From Chryseobacterium aquifrigidense (lineage in GTDB: Bacteria; Bacteroidota; Bacteroidia; Flavobacteriales; Weeksellaceae), in contig NZ_VFPD01000001.1 in the NCBI RefSeq assembly GCF_006716485.1, positions 1-34,151 on the forward strand: a stretch of 34,151 nt of DNA, given 5' to 3'. The notes beneath the pieces were generated by a model. That model did no database searches and was not told the origin of the DNA. It saw only the letters and a program-made list of their open reading frames with translations. Made by a program: the position numbers and the translations under genes. The first letter of the stretch is position 1. Every line of letters begins with the position of its first letter. Shown piece by piece: positions 26,215 to 34,063 of this stretch.

Positions 26215-27801
26215 ATGAGTATCAATATAAAACTTTTAATGCCTTGTATGCTGGTTTCAGCAATGGCGTTCTCACAAACCTCTGTTTCCGGATATGTATA
26301 CGAAGACGGCAACAAAAATCAAAAGAAAGAAAACCGCGAAAAAGGAATTGAAGGCGTAGCTATTTCTAATGGCATTCAGGTAGTTCTTACCGATAAAAAC
26401 GGTAGATACAGTCTTCCGGTTCAGGAAGATCAGACTATTTTTGTCATCAAGCCTTCAGGATATCAGACTGCTTTAAATGCGAACAACCTTCCACAGTTTT
26501 ATTATCATCATAAGCCAAAAGGATCTCCCGCAGATTTTAAATACAAAGGGGTAACTCCTACAGGCGATCTTCCTAAAGAACTGGATTTCCCGCTTTATAA
26601 GCAAAATGAAGACAAAAATTTTGATATCCTTGTTTTCGGAGATCCACAGCCTTACACAGAAAAAGAACTGGATTACTTCAAAAGAGGAATTGTAAATGAA
26701 GTGAAGAATACGAAGAAAAATGCAGTATTAGGAATCAGTCTGGGAGACTTGGTAGGAGATAATTTAAGTCTTCAGAAGCCTTATGCAGATGTTATGAAAG
26801 AAGTCGGACTGCCCTGGTATAATGTGATGGGAAACCATGACATGAACTATGATGCAAAAGAAGATAGGCTTTCTGACGAAACCTTTGAATCCAATTTTGG
26901 TCCAGCCAATTACTCTTTTAACTATGGGAATGTACATTTCATCATTCTGGATGACATTCTTTACCCGGATCCGAGAGACGGCAAAGGATATTGGGGTGGG
27001 TTCCGTGAAGACCAGCTTCAGTTTATTGAAAACGATCTGAAACTGGTTGATAAAAATAAACTGATCGTGATCTCTTTCCATATTCCGCTGGAGCATAACA
27101 ACGAAGACAATTTCAGAAATGCAGACCGTCAGAAATTATTTGATTTCTTAAATCCTTTCCGGAATGTATTGCTTTTATCAGCACATACGCATATTCAACA
27201 GCAGATTTTCTATGGAAAAAAAGCAGGCTGGAACGGAATCAAAGAACTGCACGAATATAATGTAGGAACTACTTGTGGCGACTGGTATTCAGGAACACCG
27301 GATGATGCAGGGCTTCCTACTTCCACCATGAGAGACGGAACGGCAAAAGGATATTCTTTCATCAGCTTTACAGACAATCAGTATAAAGTGAAATACAGAA
27401 CAGCCGGAAAACCGGAAGATTATCAGATCAAGTTGTATGTTCCGAAAGTAATTCCTTCCTCAAGAACCTCTGCCAAAGTATTGGCTAATTTCTTCATGGG
27501 AAGCAAAAAAGACAAAGTAGAATACAGAATAGACGGAGGAAAATGGGAAGAAATGGAATATGATGAAACCATAGACCCGAACTTTGCCCTTTCCGTTTTC
27601 AAATGGGATTCTACAGATAAAATTTTTCCCGGAAGAAGACCTTCCAACCCTGAAATGTCAAAGCACATCTGGGAAGCTGATTTTCCTAAGAAATTATCAT
27701 TGGGAAAACATAAAGTTGAGGTGAAAGCTGTTGACATGTACGGAAATGAATTTTCAGCTTCAGAAGAGTTTGAAGTACAGAATTCAATCCAGATTCCTTA
27801 A
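26215..27801 (+). CDS. exported calcineurin-like phosphoesterase with N- and C-terminal beta domains
   Basis: This is a two-metal phosphoesterase of 528 aa with a signal peptide (about 1-20). An N-terminal beta-sandwich (about 22-125, SVSGYVYEDGNKNQ ... GVAISNG ... TDKNGRYSL) precedes the catalytic domain. Its metal motifs are complete: GDPQ with D143, GDLVGD at 177-182, GNHD with N207 and H208, H289 in SFHIP, and H324/H326 in SAHTH. A C-terminal beta domain (about 410-528) follows. This three-part layout is that of the calcineurin-like family with MetallophosN and MetallophosC domains. It lies 42 bases after susD, so it probably acts on what SusCD imports or on its surface precursor. Phosphodiester or phosphomonoester specificity cannot be told. 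Confidence 0.92.
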   Translation: MSINIKLLMPCMLVSAMAFSQTSVSGYVYEDGNKNQKKENREKGIEGVAISNGIQVVLTDKNGRYSLPVQEDQTIFVIKPSGYQTALNANNLPQFYYHHKPKGSPADFKYKGVTPTGDLPKELDFPLYKQNEDKNFDILVFGDPQPYTEKELDYFKRGIVNEVKNTKKNAVLGISLGDLVGDNLSLQKPYADVMKEVGLPWYNVMGNHDMNYDAKEDRLSDETFESNFGPANYSFNYGNVHFIILDDILYPDPRDGKGYWGGFREDQLQFIENDLKLVDKNKLIVISFHIPLEHNNEDNFRNADRQKLFDFLNPFRNVLLLSAHTHIQQQIFYGKKAGWNGIKELHEYNVGTTCGDWYSGTPDDAGLPTSTMRDGTAKGYSFISFTDNQYKVKYRTAGKPEDYQIKLYVPKVIPSSRTSAKVLANFFMGSKKDKVEYRIDGGKWEEMEYDETIDPNFALSVFKWDSTDKIFPGRRPSNPEMSKHIWEADFPKKLSLGKHKVEVKAVDMYGNEFSASEEFEVQNSIQIP

Positions 27802-27839
27802 GCTTTATTTTTTTTACTATACCTTTTTTAGATTTTGAG

Positions 27840-27870
27840 ACCGGTTCTTATGAGCCGGTTTTAATTTTTG
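27840..27870 (+). terminator. intrinsic terminator of the susCD-phosphoesterase operon
   Basis: Stem ACCGGTTC / GAGCCGGT (one G-U pair) with loop TTAT is followed by TTTTAATTTTTG. It lies 39 bases after the phosphoesterase stop. Confidence 0.8.
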
Positions 27871-27884
27871 ATGAAGCATAGATA

Positions 27885-28067
27885 AACCACAAAAGTCACA
27901 AAAGTTTTTAAAAACTCAATTTTTTTAAGCTGTAATTTTAAGCTTAATAAAGTACACATAGGTTTTATATAAAAAAATATATGTTTCATCTTAGGTGGAC
28001 TTTTATGAAGAGTGATTACAACTTTTAAATTTCACAATGTTAATCATCTTTTGTGACTTTTGTGGTT
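27885..28067. repeat. perfect 20-bp inverted repeat of the AACCAC family
   Basis: AACCACAAAAGTCACAAAAG at 27885-27904 is matched exactly by its reverse complement at 28048-28067, enclosing 143 AT-rich bases. A weaker outer pair extends it: GAAGCATAGAT at 27873 and, after ATCTATG near 28087, ATGCTTC near 28099. It is the same family as the element at 20369-20451. The 351-base gap here otherwise holds only the terminator and the promoter-like word of the next gene. Confidence 0.8.
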
Positions 28068-28122
28068 AAATAAAATATAAGTTAAATCTATGTTTTCAAT
28101 GCTTCGTAAAAATGTTCTTTCG

Positions 28123-28130
28123 TAACTTTG
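28123..28130 (+). promoter_or_regulatory. candidate -7 element of the SDR gene
   Basis: TAACTTTG is an exact TAnnTTTG match, 22 bases before ATG 28153, just past the end of the AACCAC inverted repeat. Confidence 0.5.
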
Positions 28131-28152
28131 TATCAAGAAAAGTATCATTACT

Positions 28153-28866
28153 ATGAATATAAACGGAAAAAATGCCATTGTAACAGGTGGTGGAAGAGGA
28201 TTAGGAAAAGCTGTAGCATTAGCTTTAGCCAATGAAGGAGTAAACGTTGCCATTACAGGAAGAAACGAGGAGAACCTTAAAATGACGGTTGAAGAAATCA
28301 AAAAATTAGGAGTACATTCCGCCTACGCAGTATTTTCTGTAGACAATGAAATTCAGGTAAAAGCTGGAATAGAATCTTTAGCAGAGCAATTGGGAGGGAT
28401 TGATATTTTAATCAACAACGCAGGAATCGGAGACTTTGGTTCCATTGAAGAAATGCCTTCCGAAACATGGGAGCAGGTTATTAAAACCAATCTTTTCGGA
28501 GTGTATTATGCAGCCAAGGCAGCTTATCCATTTATGAAAGCTAAAGGAGAAGGTGATATCGTTAATGTAGCCTCCACTGCAGGTCTGAAAGGTGGCCCTA
28601 ATATGTCGGCATACGCAGCTTCAAAAGCAGCCGTAGTATCTCTTTCTCAATCGATGATGGCAGAATGGAGAAAACAAAACATCCGTGTAATTACTCTGAC
28701 TCCAAGTACCATAGCTTCAGATATGAGCATTCAGGGAGGTCTTACGGACGGAAATCCTGATAAAGTATTACAGCCTGAAGACTTTGCAGAATGGGTAAGA
28801 GATATCCTGAAAATGAACAGAAGAGCATTAATCGCAAATGGTTCTATTTTCTCTACAAATCCTTAA
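28153..28866 (+). CDS. short-chain dehydrogenase/reductase (FabG-like)
   Basis: This is an NAD(P)-dependent oxidoreductase with a Rossmann fold, 237 aa. The cofactor motif TGGGRGLG is at 11-18 and NNAG at 88-91. The catalytic set is N113, S141, Y154 and K158 (YAASK), all present. Proteins like this are often labelled 3-ketoacyl-ACP reductase, but the main fatty-acid FabG usually lies in a fab cluster. Here the gene stands alone between a repeat and a terminator, so the substrate is unknown. G37 and R38 in the beta-2 region (ITGRNEE) suggest NADPH preference, by family rule. Confidence 0.9.
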   Translation: MNINGKNAIVTGGGRGLGKAVALALANEGVNVAITGRNEENLKMTVEEIKKLGVHSAYAVFSVDNEIQVKAGIESLAEQLGGIDILINNAGIGDFGSIEEMPSETWEQVIKTNLFGVYYAAKAAYPFMKAKGEGDIVNVASTAGLKGGPNMSAYAASKAAVVSLSQSMMAEWRKQNIRVITLTPSTIASDMSIQGGLTDGNPDKVLQPEDFAEWVRDILKMNRRALIANGSIFSTNP

Positions 28867-28936
28867 GAGTTTAAATTTAATGTTTAAGGTTTAAAGCTTT
28901 CGGCGAAGGACATTTAAACCTAACTTGAATGATAAA

Positions 28937-29979
28937 ATTCAATAGGAGCGGGCTTTAGCCCGCTTTTCTTTTAATCAGCACAATATGACTTTAGTCAAAA
29001 CTTAGAATTTTTAGCTTCTCAAAAAACAATCCTAATATTTATTCAAATTTTTTAATAAGTTGGGATTTAACCCGCCTCTATTGAATATACTATGCGCAAT
29101 CATCTGTGTCATCCGTGTAATCTGTGGGAAAAAATTTCCCAAATAAACTTTCCCATAACATTCATTTCATAAAGCGGACTATTTCCAAAGTGCTATTCTG
29201 ACGAAGGAAGAATTTATTCATAGTTAAAAATATGAGATTCTTCAATGCATTTCCATGCTAAGAAAACATACAACTCCCCGGTTTCAGCTTTTCTTTTAAT
29301 CAGCACGATATGATTTTAGTCAAAACTTGTAATCTTTCACTTTTCAAAAAAATCTACATTACCTTTCAAAAAATAACCCAGGAATTTGTCTCTAGTCTTT
29401 TATAATAAGTTTTGGCTAAAGCCCAATGGAATTTGTCATGATTTTGAAGACGGGCTAAAGCCCACCTCTATTGAATATACTATGCGCAATCATCTGTGTC
29501 ATCCGTGTAATCTGTGGGAAAAAACTTCCCAATAAACTTTTCCATAACATTCATTCCATAAAGCGGACTATTTCCAAAGTGCTATTCTGACTAAGGAAAA
29601 ATTTATTCATAGTTAAAAATATGAGATTCTTCAATGCATTTCCATGCTAAGAAAACATACAATTCCCCGGTTTCAGCTTTTCTTTTAATCAGCACGATAT
29701 GATTTTAGTCAAAACTTGTAATCTTTCACTTTTCAAAAAAATCTACATTACCTTTCAAAAAATAACCCGGGAATTTGTCTCTAATCTTTTATAATAAGTT
29801 TTGGCTAAAGCCAATGGAATTTGTCATGATTTTGAAGACGGGCTAAAGCCCGCCTCTATTGAATATACTATGCGCAATCATCTGTGTCATCCATGCAATC
29901 TGTGGGAAAAAACTTCCCAAATAAACTTTTTACCACATCCACAATTAAAAAAAATATAAAAATCCCCGGTTTCAGCCAA
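28937..29979. repeat. three tandem copies of a ~389-bp non-coding unit
   Basis: The landmark TTAATCAGCAC starts at 28971, 29296 and 29685, and TTGAATATACTATGCGCAAT starts at 29081, 29471 and 29859. Full period is 388-390. Copy A (28971-29295) is diverged and lacks about 65 bases. Copy B (29296-29684) is complete. Copy C (29685-29979) is nearly identical to B but has lost about 90 bases near its end, before CCCCGGTTTCAGC. Each unit contains a GGGCTAAAGCCC palindrome, a CATCTGTGTCATCC-type word and a GAAGAAT/GATTCTTC inverted pair. The block is bounded on the left by an inverted version (28937-28963) of the CGGGCTAAAGCCCG...TATTGAA sequence found inside the units. No open frame spans it. Confidence 0.85.
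28947..28970 (+). terminator. intrinsic terminator after the SDR gene
   Basis: An 8-bp stem AGCGGGCT / AGCCCGCT with a TT loop is followed by TTTCTTTT. It lies 81 bases after the SDR stop and forms the left edge of the tandem repeat block, so repeat and terminator may be one and the same sequence. Confidence 0.65.
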
Positions 29980-30017
29980 AATTGACTCCATCATTTTTTT
30001 TACCGTAATAACATTAG

Positions 30018-30025
30018 TATTTTTG
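30018..30025 (+). promoter_or_regulatory. candidate -7 element of prmA
   Basis: TATTTTTG fits TAnnTTTG and lies 15 bases before ATG 30041. No TTG is found at the right distance upstream. Confidence 0.4.
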
Positions 30026-30040
30026 CAGCAAATTAGTCAC

Positions 30041-30868
30041 ATGCAAAATTATTTAGAATTCAATTTCAAGATTTCTCCATTGCAACCTTGGAACGAGATA
30101 TTAATGGCAGAGCTTATAGAAATAGGCTTTGACAGCTTTACAGAAGAAATTAACGGAATTTTAGGATATATCCAGACAGATTTGTTTCAGGAAGATCAGT
30201 TGAAAGCCCTTCCAATTTTTGAAAACGAAAACGTAAAAATCGAGTATTCTTTCGAAGAAATGCCAAACATCAACTGGAATGAAGAATGGGAAAAGAATTT
30301 CTCTCCAATCAATATCGATGATAAAGTATTGATCAGAGCTGAGTTCCATGAATCTGTACCGGGAATGCATGAAATTATCATTCAACCTAAAATGTCTTTC
30401 GGAACAGGACATCACCCTACAACCCACCTGATGATCCAGCAAATGATGGATATTGATTTCAATGGTAAAAAAGTACTGGATATGGGATGCGGAACTTCCG
30501 TACTGGCCATTTATGCAAAGCAGCAAGGCGCGGGAGATACAAAAGCAATTGACATTGATGAATGGTCAGTAGAAAACTCCAAAGAAAATGCCGTAAGAAA
30601 TAATGTAGAACTTGATATTGAACAGGGAACTGCCGAAAATTTAGGAAAAGAGAATTATGATATCATTTTAGCCAATATCAACAGAAATATCCTGATCTCA
30701 GACATCCCAACCTATGTTTCAGTTTTAAATGACGGTGGAAAACTGCTGCTTTCAGGATTGTGTTTCTTTGATGTAGATGATATTCTGGAAGTATGTAAAG
30801 AAAGCGGTCTTGAATTGAAAAAGCAGTTACAGCGTGAAGAATGGGTTAGCCTTCTTCTTGAAAAATAG
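30041..30868 (+). CDS. prmA: ribosomal protein L11 methyltransferase PrmA
   Basis: PrmA uses S-adenosylmethionine to trimethylate ribosomal protein L11 in the cytosol. The 275-aa product has the family's substrate-recognition N-terminal domain (about 1-100). GTGHHPTT follows at 121-128, then the SAM motif I DMGCGTSVLAI at 147-157, the acidic motif II DIDEWSVENS at 171-180 and motif IV LANINRNIL at 210-218. I chose ATG 30041; the in-frame extension begins with TTG inside the promoter-like word. It is separated by 21 bases from a secreted SH3 protein gene, so the two may be co-transcribed. It is a housekeeping gene. Confidence 0.95.
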   Translation: MQNYLEFNFKISPLQPWNEILMAELIEIGFDSFTEEINGILGYIQTDLFQEDQLKALPIFENENVKIEYSFEEMPNINWNEEWEKNFSPINIDDKVLIRAEFHESVPGMHEIIIQPKMSFGTGHHPTTHLMIQQMMDIDFNGKKVLDMGCGTSVLAIYAKQQGAGDTKAIDIDEWSVENSKENAVRNNVELDIEQGTAENLGKENYDIILANINRNILISDIPTYVSVLNDGGKLLLSGLCFFDVDDILEVCKESGLELKKQLQREEWVSLLLEK

Positions 30869-30889
30869 CACCAAAAACAAAATACGAAT

Positions 30890-31729
30890 ATGAAAACTTT
30901 ATGGACAGCTTTATTTTTAATGATGTTGCAACTTTTTACAGCTCAGGAAAATGAAGTATATGCAGATGGAATCTTTGGGTTTGAGGAAAATAAAACGCAA
31001 AAGATTTTTACAGACTGGACCCGCGTAAGATCAGATCCCGGAGTGAATGCTCAGATTATTGACTCACTGCAGACCAATCAACAGGTCATGATTCTTACAA
31101 AAGAAAATGCAGTCCTGAAACTGGGAGAAAGAAATGCTAATTGGTATAAGATCTCTTATCAGAAGGGAGAAAATACAGTGGAAGGATATGTCTGGGGAGG
31201 TAATCTTTGTGTAGGATACCGTAACAAAAACGGCTATGATTTCCTCTTTGGGCTTTCTAAAACAATTGACAGGAAGAATAAAGAATTCAATCAGATTGAA
31301 AAGCAAAACATCGCCGGAATAAAAGTAATGGAAGGAAATACACTTATAGATGAGGTGTATTTTGATACAGGAAGAGGAGAGGAGCTAAGTTCAGCAGCAT
31401 TCACTATAGAAAGCAATCATAAACTGCAGAATGTTGAATTCACCTTAAAAGCAATGGTTTCCGGAGAAGCCTGTGGAATTGCAGGCTATGATCAGTATGT
31501 TCTTTTTAAAGATAAAAAACTGATTGCTCTTCCGCAATTAACAAACGTAGGGGATGCCGGTGCTTTCTATCACAGTGAAGAATTTATTTTTCCTAATGAT
31601 AAAGGTGGAATTCCCAATGCATTTATTTTAAAAGTGGAAGATATGGAAGTAGATGAAAAAGAAAGAGAGAAGAAAAAATATTCTTCCAAAACTTATCTTT
31701 GGAATGGCAATACTTATAAATTGAAATAA
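30890..31729 (+). CDS. secreted SH3-domain protein of unknown function (279 aa)
   Basis: A signal peptide (MKTLWTALFLMMLQLFTAQ) is followed by a bacterial SH3-like domain at about 40-110 (WTRVRSDPGVNAQIIDSLQTN ... NWYKISYQKG ... GYVWGGNLC). The remaining ~165 residues have no domain that I recognise but look beta-rich, with a CGIAGYDQYVLFKDKKL segment. Bacterial SH3 domains often bind peptidoglycan or mediate protein contacts outside the cytoplasm. No catalytic domain is visible. It may be a lipoprotein-free periplasmic factor. It lies downstream of prmA and ends at a strong terminator. Confidence 0.82.
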   Translation: MKTLWTALFLMMLQLFTAQENEVYADGIFGFEENKTQKIFTDWTRVRSDPGVNAQIIDSLQTNQQVMILTKENAVLKLGERNANWYKISYQKGENTVEGYVWGGNLCVGYRNKNGYDFLFGLSKTIDRKNKEFNQIEKQNIAGIKVMEGNTLIDEVYFDTGRGEELSSAAFTIESNHKLQNVEFTLKAMVSGEACGIAGYDQYVLFKDKKLIALPQLTNVGDAGAFYHSEEFIFPNDKGGIPNAFILKVEDMEVDEKEREKKKYSSKTYLWNGNTYKLK

Positions 31730-31742
31730 AATCAATATTTAT

Positions 31743-31788
31743 TAAATTAAAAATCCCTCAATTACGGTTGAGGGACTTTTAATTTAAT
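31743..31788. terminator. bidirectional intrinsic terminator
   Basis: Stem TCCCTCAA / TTGAGGGA (31754-31775) with loop TTACGG is extended by AT-rich complementary flanks (ATTAAATTAAAA left, TTTTAATTTAAT right). It serves the plus-strand SH3 gene and possibly the minus-strand regulator that ends at 31836. Confidence 0.85.
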
Positions 31789-31835
31789 ATCAGGATTAAA
31801 CTCATTTATTACTTCGAAGATAATCACCATCATAT

Positions 31836-33314
31836 TTATTGAACCTCAGATATTGATCTGATAAATTGATAGAGATCAGTCTCTGCTTCAAGATTTAGTT
31901 TTTTGCGTAAGCGGTATTTCTTCGTTTGCACAGATCTGTGCTCCATGGAAGAATACTGTGCAATTTCTTTTGAAGAGAACCCCAGGAATATCATAGCACT
32001 GAAAGATAAATCGGAGAGGGAAAGATAAGGATTGATTTTTAAAAGCAGCTGGGAAACCTCAGGGTAAGTTTCCTGAAATAATGCTAAAAAACCAGCACTG
32101 TTTTTCTTTGCCAGCTGAATGAGCTGATCATGATTTTCATTGAGCTTTCTTTTGAGAATTTTTGCTTCTTCTTCCTGCTGTAGAATAATTGTTTTGCTTT
32201 CGATAAGCCTTTTTTTCTTTTTTTTAATCTGCAGATAAAAATAAAGAGACAATACTGTAACGATTAACAATGAAATTCCTCCATACCATAAAGCGGTCTG
32301 AAATTTAGTTTTTTGTTTTTTTTCTTCTTCTTCTTTCTTGGATATTTTATTAAAGGCTAATGTGATAGCTTTGCTTTGATCATTATCTATACTATCTTTT
32401 AGTGAGGTTGCTTTGTTTAAATATTCAACTTCTTTATCAGCTTCTTTAAGCTCTTTATACACTGAAGCAAGTAATTTGTAATTACTTAAAACCAGCTGAG
32501 GTCGGTTGATTTCTTTTGCCAGTGCAGCAGATTTTGTGAAAGCATCAATAGCCTCATTGTTTTTTTTCTGAACTTGCATAAAACTACCATAATCATATAA
32601 AACTACTGCTCTCTGGTATTTATTATGCTTAAATCTTTTGGTTTCCAGTTGATTAAATGCTTTTTTAAAATAGTAGTTGGCTGAATCTAAATTCCAATTG
32701 TATTGTGTATAATGGTAGGCTACATGTCCAATGTCTAAAGGATTAGGATCTATTTTCATTGCCTTGTGGAGATAGATAAGTGAGGAATCAGACCGTTCAA
32801 TTCCGTTGAAATAAACGGCTCGGGTTGAATAAACATACCGTAAAAAAAAACGACAATCCTGATTATCTTTTTTTAATCTTAAAGCAGATCTCATGGCTTT
32901 TAAATTATAATCTAAAGCCATTTTAGGTAGATTCATCCTGTTGTAAACCTGTGAATACTCCTGATTAATTTTCCCGGCAAGAAAGTCATCATTAATCTTT
33001 TTTGATTTTTCCTCTGCGTAGTTCAGGTATTCTATAGCCTTTTTAAATTCTCCTACCAGCCAGAGGCGATTCGCAATATTAGCATAACCCCAGGCTTCTC
33101 CTTTAGGATAATTATTTTGAATAGCTTCTTTTATAATTTTTTGATTCCAAATGATCAGATCCTTGTTGGATATTTGGGTTCTGAGTTCCTCATTTGTTTT
33201 TATGAGTAAAGTATCTATTTGCTGTATACTGTGATGCTGTGAAAATAGTTTAGAACAACAGCATATAAAAATAAGGCAGTAGATTATTCTATTAAAATTT
33301 TTCAAAGATTTCAT
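31836..33314 (-). CDS. membrane-anchored TPR protein with C-terminal LuxR-like HTH
   Basis: The 492-aa protein has an N-terminal signal or anchor segment (about 8-25, IIYCLIFICCCS), then helical TPR-type repeats (about 45-310; e.g. WGYANIANRLWLVGEFKKAIEYLNYAEE). One membrane helix (about 341-363) is followed by a basic/coiled-coil stretch and a C-terminal helix-turn-helix (about 430-492; MIFLGFSSKEIAQYSSMEHRSVQTKKYRLRKKL). This layout puts the TPRs outside and the DNA-binding domain inside the cytoplasm. Similar TPR-TM-HTH proteins are widespread in Bacteroidota and are thought to act as one-component regulators. The target is unknown; no divergent gene is found beside it, so it may control distant genes. 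No clear TAnnTTTG precedes it (TACCTTGC near 33374 is closest). Confidence 0.85.
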   Translation of the reverse strand: MKSLKNFNRIIYCLIFICCCSKLFSQHHSIQQIDTLLIKTNEELRTQISNKDLIIWNQKIIKEAIQNNYPKGEAWGYANIANRLWLVGEFKKAIEYLNYAEEKSKKINDDFLAGKINQEYSQVYNRMNLPKMALDYNLKAMRSALRLKKDNQDCRFFLRYVYSTRAVYFNGIERSDSSLIYLHKAMKIDPNPLDIGHVAYHYTQYNWNLDSANYYFKKAFNQLETKRFKHNKYQRAVVLYDYGSFMQVQKKNNEAIDAFTKSAALAKEINRPQLVLSNYKLLASVYKELKEADKEVEYLNKATSLKDSIDNDQSKAITLAFNKISKKEEEEKKQKTKFQTALWYGGISLLIVTVLSLYFYLQIKKKKKRLIESKTIILQQEEEAKILKRKLNENHDQLIQLAKKNSAGFLALFQETYPEVSQLLLKINPYLSLSDLSFSAMIFLGFSSKEIAQYSSMEHRSVQTKKYRLRKKLNLEAETDLYQFIRSISEVQ

Positions 33315-33438
33315 GGTTGTAGAATAAATATTGTATTAAGGGTAATACAGGAATTCGATATAATGCAAGGTAAAAGTGAATTTCATTATACTGTAAACTG
33401 CAGCTTATTAATTCTTTGTAATTAAGGCTAACATTGGT

Positions 33439-33471
33439 GAAAAAACAGGTGGGATTATTAACCCCACCTGT
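33439..33471 (-). terminator. minus-strand terminator-like hairpin upstream of the TPR/HTH gene
   Basis: ACAGGTGGG / CCCACCTGT (33445-33453 and 33463-33471) form a 9-bp GC-rich stem with a 9-base loop. On the minus strand the stem runs straight into a TTTTTT run. No gene that it would terminate is visible to the right, so it could end an unseen small RNA or act as a leader attenuator 125 bases before the regulator start. Confidence 0.5.
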
Positions 33472-33479
33472 AGGCATCA

Positions 33480-33914
33480 TTAAGTTTTTTTTGATCAATC
33501 TTGTGTTTTAGAATCGATAATCTGGTGCAATTTGAAAAAAAAAAAAGAATTAAGGAAATAAGAGAATACATCACAGATACATCATACTATTTTTACCCCT
33601 TGTCTGTGAAGGTGAATTAGGAGGTTGTATATATGATGTATATTCATGGTTTGCGCGCAGTATATAGGTTTTGTAATAGAAATTGCTGTTGCGACTGGTT
33701 TGTGCGAGGTTTAAGAAAGGGGTGAAAAATAATTTTATTGTCTGGCATGGCTCACTATTTTCTAAAGTTATTAGGTGTAAATGGGAATGAAGATGAGAAT
33801 AAAAGTCAATGAGACATGTCAGTACATATTGTTTTTATACCATTAAACCGGAGATGTATTAGAATTTGCTGTGAAAGATTTAAATACAACAAAAAGACTT
33901 ATTGTTTTCAGTAG
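33480..33914. other. gene-free stretch
   Basis: No convincing gene is seen. A 30-codon frame at 33633-33725 follows an unusual AGGAGG and is Cys-rich, but Shine-Dalgarno sequences are not the rule in this group and nothing else supports it. An A-run (about 33536-33547) lies at its left edge. Confidence 0.35.
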
Positions 33915-34002
33915 GTCTTAAAGTTAGCGCGAAAGGATTCAAACCTTTGACTGTCCCGATTGAAATCGGGATGCTATATCCTGTTTGATTCATTAACATT
34001 GT
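33915..34002 (-). pseudogene. tRNA-3'-half-like repeat, copy 1
   Basis: Read on the minus strand, this holds a tRNA-like 3' two-thirds: a D-arm-like tail, the anticodon-arm-like stem CCCGA/TCGGG with a 7-base loop, a short variable part, T-stem AAAGG/CCTTT with loop TTTGAAT, then an acceptor-like CGCGCTAA. The 5' acceptor strand and D arm are missing, so it cannot be a working tRNA. It repeats 149 bases further on. Confidence 0.55.
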
Positions 34003-34063
34003 TGGATTATAAAATAAGAAGTGTAAGCTTCTAAAAACAAAAAAGGCCTGCTATTTCTGGTGA

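Noticed and set aside
28937..29979. CRISPR array
   Set aside because: The units are ~389 bp and tandem with no short repeat-spacer pattern, and no cas gene is present.
33292..33498. 68-codon minus-strand frame overlapping the regulator start
   Set aside because: It crosses a terminator-like hairpin and has no recognisable domain. It is kept only as a possible leader peptide in the findings.
33633..33725. 30-codon Cys-rich frame preceded by AGGAGG
   Set aside because: Shine-Dalgarno sequences are not typical starts in this group, and there is no signal peptide, neighbour or conservation evidence. It was considered as a small peptide gene and dropped.
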